Of a stretch of DNA of 64,000 nucleotides, positions 45,330 to 53,612 are shown one piece after another. The stretch spans positions 63,430 through 127,429 of the forward strand of contig NZ_LMCP01000001.1 in the NCBI RefSeq assembly GCF_001425625.1, written 5' to 3'. Source of the DNA: Mesorhizobium sp. Root102 (GTDB lineage Bacteria; Pseudomonadota; Alphaproteobacteria; Rhizobiales; Rhizobiaceae). A program made the translations under genes and the position numbers. Within the stretch, counting starts at the first letter, position 1. Each line of letters opens with the position of its first letter. The notes beneath the pieces are model-generated. The model did no database searches. It worked only from the letters and a program-made list of their open reading frames with translations, and was not told the DNA's origin.

Positions 45330-45797
45330 TCAGTCGCGGCGCAATATGGCGTCCAACGAGGCCTGCTCTTCGGCGGACAGGGATTTTGTCGCCAGCGTGC
45401 GGCGCGACCGCGCGGTCAGTACGATGAAAACGCCTCCCACCAGCAACAGCAGGACAGGTGTGCCCCACAGCAATGCATTGCGCAGGTCGAAACGCGGCTT
45501 CAGCAACACGAACTCGCCGTAGCGCGACACGACGTAATCCATCACCTGCTGGTCGGTATCGCCGGCGACGAGGCGCTGGCGCACAAGGACGCGCAGATCA
45601 CGGGCGAGGTCGGCGTCGGATTCGTCGATCGACTGGTTCTGGCAGACCATGCAGCGCAGGCCTTCCGACAGCGCCCGCGCCCGCGCCTCCAGCGCCGGAT
45701 CAGGCAGCATCTCGTCAGGCTTCACCGCCAGGGCCGTGCCGGCAAAGAATAGCGCCAGCAGCAGGACAATCGAGGTCAGCGAAAACCGTACGCTCAT
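45330..45797 (-). CDS. ccmH: Cytochrome c maturation protein CcmH (CycL)
   Basis: A 155-residue periplasmic, membrane-anchored thioredoxin-like subunit that keeps apocytochrome c cysteines reduced for haem ligation. It has a signal peptide (SIVLLLALFFAGTALA), the LRCMVCQNQ motif with C49 and C52, then the DLRVLVRQRL helices and a C-terminal transmembrane helix (ALLWGTPVLLLLVGGVFIV). The ATG at 45797 overlaps the end of ccmF by 4 nt. It is the last gene of the ccmI-ccmE-ccmF-ccmH operon. Confidence 0.95.
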   Translation of the reverse strand: MSVRFSLTSIVLLLALFFAGTALAVKPDEMLPDPALEARARALSEGLRCMVCQNQSIDESDADLARDLRVLVRQRLVAGDTDQQVMDYVVSRYGEFVLLKPRFDLRNALLWGTPVLLLLVGGVFIVLTARSRRTLATKSLSAEEQASLDAILRRD

Positions 45798-47785
45798 GGC
45801 AGACCCGAGGACGTCACGGCGCCTGCCTGCTTGCGCCGCCGCGATGGCGCGCCGACGCGCAGGCGCCGGTCCATCAGCGACATGGCGGCGCCCGCCATCA
45901 TCATCAGGCCGCCACCCCAGATCAATGTCACCAGCGGCTTCCACCACAGACGCACCACGACGGAACCGTCTTTGCCCTCGTCGCCGAGCGAGATGTAGAG
46001 CTGCGAGAAGCCGATCGTCCTGATGCCGGATTCCGTCGTCGTCATCTGCCGCACCGGAAAAAACCGCTTGGCGGAGCTGATCTCACCAACAGGACTGCCG
46101 CCCACGCCGATCAGTTCGAAGCGGCCGCGATCCTCGGCGTAGTTCGGTCCCTGGGCCGGATAGAGCCCAACGAACCGCAGCGTGTGGCCGGACAGTTCGA
46201 CGGTCTCGCCGGCACGCATCGACAGGATCTTTTCGGTGCCGAAGCAAAGCGTGCCGACGATGCCGAGCGTGGTCAGGCCAAGGCCAAGGTGAGCGAAGGC
46301 GGTGCCGAAGACCGAGCGCGGCAGGCCGAGCAAGCGCCGGACCATGATCCCCGCTGCGACATTGCCGACCCCCGATTTGACGGCGAGGTCGGTGAGCGCG
46401 CCAAGGATCAGCCAGACGGCAAGGCCGACGCCCAGGGCTGCGAACACCGAGGCGCCATCGATGAACAAAGCGGTGACCAGCGTCGCCAGCAGGGCCGCAG
46501 CGAACGCCACCATCAGGCGCTGAGCGACGGCGAAGACATCACCGCGCTTCCAGGCCAGCAGCGGCCCGAACGGGACCACCAGCAGCAGCGGCACCATCAG
46601 CGGTCCGAACGTCAGGTTGAAGAACGGCGCGCCGACCGAGATCTTGTCGGCTGAAAAGGCTTCGACGGCTAGCGGATAGAGCGTGCCGACGAGCACGGTC
46701 GCGGTGGCGGTGGTCAGGAACAGATTGTTGAGGACGAGCGCGCCTTCGCGCGAAATCGGATGGAACAGGCCGCCGGCCGTCAGCCGGGAGGCGCGCAGCG
46801 CAAACAGCGCCAGAGAGCCGCCGATAAACAGCGTCAGGATGCATAAGATGAAGACGCCGCGCGTCGGATCGGTGGCAAAGGCATGCACCGAGGTCAACAC
46901 GCCCGAGCGCACCAGGAAGGTACCGAGCAGCGACAACGAAAAGGTCAGGATGGCGAGCAGCAGCGTCCAGATTTTCAGCGCCGAGCGCTTTTCCATGACG
47001 ATGGCCGAATGGAGCAGCGCAGTGCCCGCCAGCCACGGCATGAAGGAGGCGTTCTCGACCGGATCCCAGAACCAGAAACCGCCCCAGCCGAGTTCGTAGT
47101 AAGCCCAGTACGATCCCATGGCGATGCCACCGGTCAGGAACATCCAGGCGACCAGCGTCCACGGCCGCACCCAGCGCGCCCAGGACGCGTCGATGCGGCC
47201 TTCGATGAGGGCGGCGACCGAGAAGGAAAAGCAGATCGAGAAGCCGACATAACCGAGATAGAGGAACGGCGGGTGGATGGCGAGACCGAGATCCTGCAGA
47301 ACCGGGTTGAGATCGCGGCCTTCGATGGGCGCCGGATTGAGCCGGATGAACGGATTGGATGTCGCCAGGATGAAGAGGAAGAAGGCGGCGCCGATGGCGC
47401 CCTGCACGGCAAGCACATTGGCGCGCAGCGTCGCCGGCAGGTTGGAGCCGAAAGCGGCGACGAGGGCACCGAAGAAGGTCAGAATCAGCACCCAGAGCAG
47501 CATCGAGCCTTCGTGATTGCCCCAGGTTCCCGTGATCTTGTAGATCAATGGCTGCAGCGAATGCGAATTTTCCCACACGCTCGCCACCGAGAAGTCGGAG
47601 CTTGCATAAGCACTTGCCAGCGCCACGAAGGACAGCGCCGTCAAGGCAAAGCCCGTCACCGCGACCGGCCCGCCGACAGCCATAAGGCGCTGGTTGTTAA
47701 GGCGCGCACCAAACAGCGGCACAAGTGTCTGCACCAGCGAAAGAGCAAACGCCAGCACCAGGGCGAAATGTCCGGTTTCAACCAT
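45794..47785 (-). CDS. ccmF: Haem lyase CcmF (CycK)
   Basis: A 663-residue polytopic inner-membrane protein, with about 15 helices, that attaches haem to apocytochromes c. It contains the WWD haem-handling domain (WGGFWFWDPVENASFMPWL), conserved periplasmic histidines such as in GTWGNHEGSMLLW and LAIHPPFLYLGYVGF, and the long periplasmic domain before the last helix (QGPNYAEDRGRFEL). Length is typical. It starts 23 nt downstream of ccmE on the minus strand and overlaps ccmH by 4 nt. Confidence 0.97.
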   Translation of the reverse strand: MVETGHFALVLAFALSLVQTLVPLFGARLNNQRLMAVGGPVAVTGFALTALSFVALASAYASSDFSVASVWENSHSLQPLIYKITGTWGNHEGSMLLWVLILTFFGALVAAFGSNLPATLRANVLAVQGAIGAAFFLFILATSNPFIRLNPAPIEGRDLNPVLQDLGLAIHPPFLYLGYVGFSICFSFSVAALIEGRIDASWARWVRPWTLVAWMFLTGGIAMGSYWAYYELGWGGFWFWDPVENASFMPWLAGTALLHSAIVMEKRSALKIWTLLLAILTFSLSLLGTFLVRSGVLTSVHAFATDPTRGVFILCILTLFIGGSLALFALRASRLTAGGLFHPISREGALVLNNLFLTTATATVLVGTLYPLAVEAFSADKISVGAPFFNLTFGPLMVPLLLVVPFGPLLAWKRGDVFAVAQRLMVAFAAALLATLVTALFIDGASVFAALGVGLAVWLILGALTDLAVKSGVGNVAAGIMVRRLLGLPRSVFGTAFAHLGLGLTTLGIVGTLCFGTEKILSMRAGETVELSGHTLRFVGLYPAQGPNYAEDRGRFELIGVGGSPVGEISSAKRFFPVRQMTTTESGIRTIGFSQLYISLGDEGKDGSVVVRLWWKPLVTLIWGGGLMMMAGAAMSLMDRRLRVGAPSRRRKQAGAVTSSGLP

Positions 47786-47808
47786 GGGCTGTTGCTCTCC
47801 TGCCAGAG

Positions 47809-48252
47809 CTATTCACTCTTGCTCTCCTGCCAGACGCCCTTGGCCTTGAGGCCATCCGCCACTTCCTTGGGCATGTAGCGCTCATCATGCTTGGCGAGCA
47901 CGCTGTCGGCAACAAAGACGCCGTCCGGGCCGAAAGTGCCCTCGGTGATGACGCCCCGCTCTTCGTGGAAAAGGTCGGGCAGGATGCCGGTATAGGTGAC
48001 CTTGACCGATTTGTGCGTGTCGGTCACTGAAAAGGCGACCGTCGCCCCCTGCCCGCGCTGGATCGTGCCTTTTTCGACCAGCCCGCCCAGCCTGATGCGC
48101 TGGCCAGGCTGGACGCTTGCCGTGGTCAGGTCGGCCGGCATGTAGAAATAGGACGCCTTCTGGCCAAGCGCATAGAAGGTCAGCCCGGTAGCGACGCCCA
48201 GGAAAGCCAGCCCGCCGGCGATCACCGACAATCGTTTCTGCTTGCGCGTCAT
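47809..48252 (-). CDS. ccmE: Haem chaperone CcmE (CycJ)
   Basis: A 147-residue membrane-anchored periplasmic protein that binds haem covalently and passes it to CcmF. One N-terminal helix (VIAGGLAFLGVATGLTFYAL) is followed by an OB-fold barrel (IRLGGLVEKGTI, VKVTYTGILPDLF). The haem-attaching His is H122 in LAKHDERYMP, with Y126 as axial ligand. Length and motifs match the family. It sits 8 nt after ccmI. Confidence 0.97.
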   Translation of the reverse strand: MTRKQKRLSVIAGGLAFLGVATGLTFYALGQKASYFYMPADLTTASVQPGQRIRLGGLVEKGTIQRGQGATVAFSVTDTHKSVKVTYTGILPDLFHEERGVITEGTFGPDGVFVADSVLAKHDERYMPKEVADGLKAKGVWQESKSE

Positions 48253-48260
48253 GTCTGCCT

Positions 48261-49400
48261 CTACTCCGTCGCCGTCAGGCCAAGCGAGGCGGCAAAGGCG
48301 GTGAATTTCTTCGCCTCGTCACTGTCGGCTCCAAACACGGCAATGGCACGACCGAGTGCCTCGCGCGCCTGATCGGCCTTGCCCAGCACGGCGTAAGAAC
48401 GAATAAGCCGCATCCAACCTTCCGCGTCACGCGGATTTTGTCGCAATTTGTCGTCGAGGCCGGCGACCATGGTGTTGATCATGGCTTCCCGATCCTGCGG
48501 CGACATCGAGGATGCGGCGTCGATATCGCCGGCATCGGGCCCGTTGGCGGCGCCGCCGGAAGCGACTTCTGGGCTGCCGGACTTGGCCAGCGCCTGCTCG
48601 ACCGCACCGCGCCATGGCGACTCCGGAGGCAGCTTGCCCAGCATCGCCTGCCAGGCCGTGACCGCTTCCTTGGTTCGGCCCTCCTGCGCCAGCGCCATGG
48701 CCAGGTAGAAACTGGCCTTCGCATTGGCTGGGTCGAGCTTCAAGGCCGCCTCGAAGGCATCCTGTGCATCGGCCGAGACAATGCCGCCTGCCGCACTGGC
48801 GATCGCCTCGCCGAGACCAGCCTGGCGAACAGCGCTGTCGCCATCGAGGCGAATGGCGTTGCGATAGGCTGCCGCCGCATCGGAAAAGCGCTGCATGCGC
48901 AGATAGACCGGTGCGAGCACATCCCAGCCCCTGCCATCGGCAGGATTGGCGGCCAGATGGGCTTCGGCCCGCGCCACCAGTTCGTCTACCGAACTGTCGG
49001 CCGGATTCTTGGCCAACCGCTCGCTGAGCGGTTGCGACGGCAGGTCGGGAGAGCCGAGCTTGACATAGAGGCCCCAGCTGACCAGCGGGACCGCCAGCAC
49101 GGCTACGGTTGCCACCAACCTTGCCGCGACCGACGCTCGCCCGATAGATCCGCCAGCGGCTGTACCCGCATTGTCTAGGCGAAGGATGCGGCGAGCGATC
49201 TCGGCACGCGCCTCGGCGGCTTCCGCCGGCTGGATCAAGCCACGCGCGGCGTCGCGGTCAAGCTCGGACAACTGGTCGCGATAGACTTCGAGATCGTGAT
49301 CGCCGCTTGACGACGCGCCCTTCGAGCTGGCGGCCAGAGGCACCAGCACCGCCAGGCTCGCACTCAGCGTGAGAATTGCGGCTATGACCCAGAACAGCAT
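48261..49400 (-). CDS. ccmI: Cytochrome c maturation protein CcmI (CycH)
   Basis: A 379-residue membrane protein that hands apocytochrome c to the haem lyase. The first helix (MLFWVIAAILTLSASLAVL) and a second at about 90-110 (LVATVAVLAVPLVSWGLY) frame a cytoplasmic leucine-zipper-like loop (YRDQLSELDRDAARGLI). The periplasmic C-terminal part is TPR repeats (GWDVLAPVYLRMQRFSDAA and KASFYLAMALAQEGRTKEA). The ATG at 49400 follows GGAAGAA; an upstream ATG at 49439 is less likely. It opens the ccm operon, so the promoter should lie in 49401-49527. Confidence 0.93.
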   Translation of the reverse strand: MLFWVIAAILTLSASLAVLVPLAASSKGASSSGDHDLEVYRDQLSELDRDAARGLIQPAEAAEARAEIARRILRLDNAGTAAGGSIGRASVAARLVATVAVLAVPLVSWGLYVKLGSPDLPSQPLSERLAKNPADSSVDELVARAEAHLAANPADGRGWDVLAPVYLRMQRFSDAAAAYRNAIRLDGDSAVRQAGLGEAIASAAGGIVSADAQDAFEAALKLDPANAKASFYLAMALAQEGRTKEAVTAWQAMLGKLPPESPWRGAVEQALAKSGSPEVASGGAANGPDAGDIDAASSMSPQDREAMINTMVAGLDDKLRQNPRDAEGWMRLIRSYAVLGKADQAREALGRAIAVFGADSDEAKKFTAFAASLGLTATE

Positions 49401-49527
49401 GGTTCTTCCAATAACGGCAGAGCTCTGCCGTGCCAACACAGGTTTCCTGCGACGCTTTGACGGCAGGCACGGCGCATGTCCTTGATCAACATCAAGCGGC
49501 CGGATACCAACCAGCTCCGATTGACTG

Positions 49528-49965
49528 TCAGGTCAGCGGCGTCCAGCTGCCGTCGGCGTTGCGGCAAGCGGTTCCACGCGCCGTGACCCCGGCCCCGCCG
49601 GTGAACACCGTCTGCGTGTACTGGCGGCAGTCCTGCGAACCGACGCGATAGGGCTGTGCCGGAACCACCTCGCCGTAGCGCGAAGCCTGGGCCCCCTTCC
49701 ACGTCACTTTCTGGCCGCTGGTTGTATATTCGAGCGCCTTGTATTCAGCCTCGAGCGCACTGCGCTTCTCCGCCTCGCTCAGGCCGGCGCCGATCGATCC
49801 ACTGATGAGGCCGCCGCCCATCGCCGAAATGATCGTCGTGGTCACCTTGCCGCTGGAAGGAGGCGTCGAGGCCGGTGTCGGCGCCACGGTGGGACCCTTG
49901 CCGCTCAAGGTGGTGCAGCCGGAAACGGCCAGCAATGCGGAAACAAGGGCGACGCGAATCTTCAT
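49528..49965 (-). CDS. Lipoprotein of the RT0821/Lpp0805 surface-protein type
   Basis: A 145-residue exported lipoprotein: the signal peptide ends in the lipobox LAVSGC, so the Cys is lipidated and N-terminal after cleavage. A Pro/Ser/Thr linker follows, then a glycine-zipper-like segment (AMGGGLISGSIGAGL) and a short domain with two Cys (SQDCRQY and TACRNADGSW). This fits the rickettsial 17-kDa-antigen/RT0821 family of unknown function. The ATG at 49965 is set by the signal peptide. It lies between ccmI and feuQ, same direction, with a gap of 127 nt to ccmI and 188 nt to feuQ. Confidence 0.78.
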   Translation of the reverse strand: MKIRVALVSALLAVSGCTTLSGKGPTVAPTPASTPPSSGKVTTTIISAMGGGLISGSIGAGLSEAEKRSALEAEYKALEYTTSGQKVTWKGAQASRYGEVVPAQPYRVGSQDCRQYTQTVFTGGAGVTARGTACRNADGSWTPLT

Positions 49966-50153
49966 GCCAACAACCGGTTTTCTTGAGTTGGAGCCTGTCA
50001 TGGATGCGCCGGGGGCCGCGTCATCGGAGAAGTCAGCGTGGCCATAGTGTTGATATTTGTCGGAAATTTGGCCGCTACCGGCCATTACCGGACCAATCGA
50101 CATGCCGCCAATAATATCTCCCGTCCCTCGATGTCGATTGGCCCTGGTTAACA

Positions 50154-51587
50154 TCACTGAAGGCTCCGCAATCGCACCACCGCCTTCAATCCGCCCATGC
50201 CGGACCGTTCGAGCGCCAGGACGCCTCCATACTCGTTGACGAGGTCGGCGACAATGGCCAGCCCCAGACCTGTTCCGGGCTTTGTCTCGTCCAGGCGCCG
50301 TCCGCGCTTCAGCGCTTCGCGCGCCTTGTCCTCGGGAATGCCCGGGCCGTCATCCTCGATGCTGATCTCGAACAGGCCGGCCGGATCGTCCTTGCCGGTC
50401 AAAGGCACGACTGAGACCAGCACCGAACTCCTTGCCCATTTCATCGCGTTTTCGAGGAGATTGCCTAGCAATTCCTCAAGGTCCTCGCGCTCGCCGGCGA
50501 AGACGATCTCGGTCGCCGGCAGCGAAAGCGACAGATTTGTCCGCGGGTTGAGCTTCTGCAGAACCCGCACCATGCGCTGCACCAGCGGCGTCACCGGCGT
50601 GCGGTAGACGACGCTGTCGCGTTGCGCCGCGACGCGGGCACGCTGGAGATAATGCTCGACCTGCTTCTGCATGGAAGCGGCCTGTTCGGCGATCAGTTGT
50701 CCCTTGGCACCGCCAAGTGCCCGGCCCTCGTTGAGCAGCACCGCGAGCGGCGTCTTCAACGAATGGGCGAGATTGCCGACCTGGGTTCGCGATCGCTCGA
50801 CTATACGCCTGTTGTTTTCGATCAACGCATTGGTTTCGTTGGCAAGCGGTTCGATCTCGGCCGGGAAACGGCCGTCGAGCCTCTGCGCGGTGCCCTCGCG
50901 CACCATGGCAAGCGCGTTCCTGACCCGGCGCAGCGGCTGCAGGCCGAGCAGGATGGCGATCGCGTTGATGGCGATCATGCCGACGCCGAACAGGCTGAGA
51001 TAGGTCAGCAGGCGGCGCTGGAAGGTGGAGATTTCCTGTTCAAGTTCGCTCTGGTTGCCCATGACGCGGAAACGCGCGGCGCGGTTCTTGGAATCGAGAA
51101 CGAATTCGCTCTCGAACACTTCGAGTTGTTCGCCGTCGATGCCCTCGGTCGCATAGCTGCGCTGGAAGCTGGCGTTGAACGGCACGTCGGCGACGCTCGG
51201 CGATGGGATCGTCGTGGTCATCGACGACGAGTGAAGATCGCCATGCACGCCTTCCGAAGCGGGCTCAACCGACCAGTACCAGCCCGAATTCGGCTCCGAG
51301 AACCGGAGGTCGCCGAGGTCGGGTGCGCCGGTGAGCGCACCGCTGTCGGAAATACCGATGGAGCCGATCAGGTTGAACAGATGCGCCGAAAGCAGGCTGT
51401 CGAAGCCGCGCTCGCTGGCCTGGCGGTAGAGCGTGGTGATCAGGGTGAAGATGACAACGAGGGTCACGATCGCCCAGACCGTGGAAAAGGCGATGACACG
51501 GAACGTCAGCGAACGCGGCCACAAACGCAGCGAAAGCGGCGTCCTTGCGGTTGGTTTGAGCGGTTCCGAGTTACGCCTCCGGCTCAC
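50154..51587 (-). CDS. feuQ: Sensor histidine kinase FeuQ
   Basis: A 477-residue kinase of the PhoQ-like class. Transmembrane helices at about 33-52 and 197-215 frame a ~145-residue periplasmic sensor. HAMP-like PLRRVRNALAMVREGTAQRL is followed by HisKA with H275 (GNLAHSLKTPLAVLLNEGRA) and a HATPase domain with DDGPGIPEDKAREAL and GTGLGLAIV. It starts with GTG at 51587, inside the last 17 nt of feuP, so regulator and kinase are coupled. In Sinorhizobium, FeuQ/FeuP controls cyclic glucan export (ndvA) and symbiosis. The name rests on position beside the cyc operon, gene order and length. Confidence 0.85.
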   Translation of the reverse strand: MSRRRNSEPLKPTARTPLSLRLWPRSLTFRVIAFSTVWAIVTLVVIFTLITTLYRQASERGFDSLLSAHLFNLIGSIGISDSGALTGAPDLGDLRFSEPNSGWYWSVEPASEGVHGDLHSSSMTTTIPSPSVADVPFNASFQRSYATEGIDGEQLEVFESEFVLDSKNRAARFRVMGNQSELEQEISTFQRRLLTYLSLFGVGMIAINAIAILLGLQPLRRVRNALAMVREGTAQRLDGRFPAEIEPLANETNALIENNRRIVERSRTQVGNLAHSLKTPLAVLLNEGRALGGAKGQLIAEQAASMQKQVEHYLQRARVAAQRDSVVYRTPVTPLVQRMVRVLQKLNPRTNLSLSLPATEIVFAGEREDLEELLGNLLENAMKWARSSVLVSVVPLTGKDDPAGLFEISIEDDGPGIPEDKAREALKRGRRLDETKPGTGLGLAIVADLVNEYGGVLALERSGMGGLKAVVRLRSLQ

Positions 51588-52236
51588 GCATGCGGTAGCC
51601 CATGCCGCGCACGGTTTCGATCATGTCGATGCCCATCTTCTTGCGCAGCCGCCCGACAAAGACCTCGATGGTGTTGGAATCGCGGTCGAAATCCTGATCA
51701 TAGAGATGCTCGACCAGTTCGGTCCGCGAGACGACCTCGCCCATATGGTGCATCAGATAGGCAAGCAGGCGGAATTCGTGCGACGTCAGTTTCAGCGGCA
51801 CGCCGTCGACATCGGCCTTCGAGGCCTTGGTGTCGAGACGCAGCGGCCCGCAGGTCAGTTCGGACGACGCATGGCCGGCGGCGCGCCGGATCAAGGCCCG
51901 CAGCCTCGCCAGCACCTCTTCGATGTGGAACGGCTTGGTGACATAGTCGTCGGCGCCGGCATCGATGCCGGAGACTTTGTCGCTCCAGCGGTCGCGCGCC
52001 GTGAGAATCAACACCGGCATCTTGCGGCCGCCGCGCCGCCAGCGCTCGACCACGCTGATGCCGTCCATTTGCGGCAGGCCGATGTCGAGCACGACGGCGT
52101 CGTAGGGCTCGGTGTCGCCGAGGAAATGGCCTTCCTCGCCGTCAAAGGCGCGGTCGACGACATAGCCGGCATCGACCAGCGCATCCGATATCTGCCGATT
52201 GAGATCCTTGTCATCTTCGACGACGAGTACGCGCAT
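51571..52236 (-). CDS. feuP: Response regulator FeuP
   Basis: A 221-residue OmpR-type regulator. The receiver has VVEDDKDLN, phospho-acceptor D51 (AVVLDIGLPQMDG) and the conserved lysine in YVTKPFHIEE. The winged helix spans about 125-217 with LTSHEFRLLAYLMHHMGEVV and ends in IETVRGMGYRM. The ATG at 52236 begins MRVLVVEDD; an in-frame upstream extension has no ribosome binding site. It overlaps feuQ by 17 nt. The small exported gene upstream (52328-52627) is a candidate for the FeuN modulator. Confidence 0.88.
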   Translation of the reverse strand: MRVLVVEDDKDLNRQISDALVDAGYVVDRAFDGEEGHFLGDTEPYDAVVLDIGLPQMDGISVVERWRRGGRKMPVLILTARDRWSDKVSGIDAGADDYVTKPFHIEEVLARLRALIRRAAGHASSELTCGPLRLDTKASKADVDGVPLKLTSHEFRLLAYLMHHMGEVVSRTELVEHLYDQDFDRDSNTIEVFVGRLRKKMGIDMIETVRGMGYRMREPEA

Positions 52237-52327
52237 GCGGAGTTCGATACCTGTTGAAGAGCTAGGGTCAGATATAGGCCGATTCCGGTGGCCTGGGAAA
52301 CCGAGGTCCGTAAGATGCAAGATCGGG

Positions 52328-52627
52328 TCAGTTCAGCGGAACGACGATTTCGGAACGGCGCGGACGCTGCCCGTCCTTGCCAGGCACCAGCACGACAATG
52401 ACGCAGACAGGCTGGCCGCCGCGTGTCGATTGCGAGGCCTTGGCCAGCGTTCCGCCATTCTGTTCGGCCACCTGCTGGCCGATCGCGTAGCAATCGGACG
52501 CCGCCAGCAGGATTGGGCTGGCCTGGTCGGGCGCGATGACCGGCATCGCCATCGCCTGCGACGCAAACAGCCCGGCAGCACAGAGCGCCAGTGTCACGGT
52601 TCGGGAGTGGGAGCGAAGCGTTTTCAT
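52328..52627 (-). CDS. feuN: Small periplasmic protein, candidate FeuN
   Basis: A 99-residue exported protein: signal peptide MKTLRSHSRTVTLALCAAG, cut near AMA-MP, then a compact domain with two cysteines (ASDCYAIGQ and QPVCVIVVL) and the end KDGQRPRRSEIVVPLN, resembling short PepSY-like domains. It lies 91 nt upstream of feuP in the same direction. In Sinorhizobium meliloti a small periplasmic protein, FeuN, restrains the FeuQ sensor and is encoded beside feuP. Position, size and export fit, but I recall no sequence to compare, so the name is provisional. Confidence 0.6.
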   Translation of the reverse strand: MKTLRSHSRTVTLALCAAGLFASQAMAMPVIAPDQASPILLAASDCYAIGQQVAEQNGGTLAKASQSTRGGQPVCVIVVLVPGKDGQRPRRSEIVVPLN

Positions 52628-52800
52628 GGTCCGCGTTGTAACGCATCGGTGCTGAACGTGAAATGAACAGTGAACGCCGCTGACACCATCCTCGCCACAC
52701 CCCTGCAATGCGAGACAACCGATCGGGGATTTCGCCGCCCAATCCGGCGAAATCCAGGAAACGACAGTCTAGACCCCGTTTCGACCATATTGAAAGCGCA

Positions 52801-53208
52801 TCAGGCATTTTCCTGCGTTATCGCGCGAAAGCGCAGCAATCCGTGATGGACGATCAGATCCTCGTCATGGCGGGCCTCGGCGAATTCCAACGTCAACCGA
52901 GTCTGGCCACGAGGGCCAATCACCAGCGCTGCGTCGGCAAGGCGCGCCTTGATGGCGGCCATGATGGCAAGCGTTTCGGCTTCGCCATGGGCTTTCGACC
53001 AGACATGCAGCGTAATCAATTGGTCATCGGTGTTTTCGGCGCCAGTATCCCAGTCGAAGGCGCTGGTCTGGCCGCAGGTCACGTACGGAAAAGCGGCCTT
53101 ATCAGTTGCCCGTTCGAGCAGTCCGGCGCCGCCCAGCAACGCCGACAGCGATGCATCGCTTTTGAGCCTCAGAAACAGTGCCTGCTGCAAATCGCCGGGC
53201 GCGGTCAT
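52801..53208 (-). CDS. Orphan DUF3168 (phage/GTA tail-completion type) protein
   Basis: A 135-residue protein of the DUF3168 family: start LQQALFLRLKSDASLSALLG, then FPYVTCGQTSAFDWD, LITLHVWSKAHGEAE and the C-terminal LTLEFAEARHDEDLIVHHGLLRFRA. In the gene transfer agents of alphaproteobacteria this family lies between head-tail connector and major tail protein genes. Here it stands alone, with no capsid, portal or tail gene on either side. It may be an orphan relic or one piece of a GTA cluster scattered over the chromosome. No frameshift is seen, so it may be translated. Confidence 0.8.
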   Translation of the reverse strand: MTAPGDLQQALFLRLKSDASLSALLGGAGLLERATDKAAFPYVTCGQTSAFDWDTGAENTDDQLITLHVWSKAHGEAETLAIMAAIKARLADAALVIGPRGQTRLTLEFAEARHDEDLIVHHGLLRFRAITQENA

Positions 53209-53612
53209 CGTCCTTTTTCCCTAGTCGTTGCGCTACCGACCATTGCTTTTCGGAAGCCTGTCAGTGTTCTGCATACTTTGTCAGAAATAGCCAATCGACG
53301 CGTGGAGACGATGGCGATTCGTCATCGGAATGATGGATGCTGATGATCTCGAAAATACGACTTTGCCAACCACGCAGCCTAACGATGAAGCTACGAAGCG
53401 CAACCACCAGCACCGTGATGATGACGGCACTGCGATCTGACAGAGGGCAGCCAGCTATGTTTGGCAAGCGCGGCACGAATGTGGACACTCGGATCCTGGT
53501 CGCCTAACCTTGCCGCATATGGGGCGGGTCCACATGACGGAATGTTTCTTGCCGGCTTTTGATCCACGAAGCGGTGGGCAGCGGGCGCCTTCTTTGATTT
53601 TCGGGGCTGACG
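53209..53612. other. Intergenic region with a transporter remnant
   Basis: 404 nt between the DUF3168 gene and a hydratase gene. Apart from the permease-like fragment at 53360-53440, annotated separately, it has no coding signal, tRNA or strong hairpin. It should contain promoters for both divergent flanks. Confidence 0.45.
53360..53440 (-). pseudogene. Remnant of an ABC transporter permease C-terminus
   Basis: On the minus strand, LSDRSAVIITVLVVALRSFI and the following VRLRGWQ resemble the end of the permease at 55159-55968 (ALSVILIIITVLVLAVRSFV, then ARQRGGQP). Twenty nucleotides are identical between 53405-53424 and 55207-55226. Sequence outside this stretch does not match, so only a scrap remains. 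It suggests that a related transporter operon once extended here. Confidence 0.4.
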
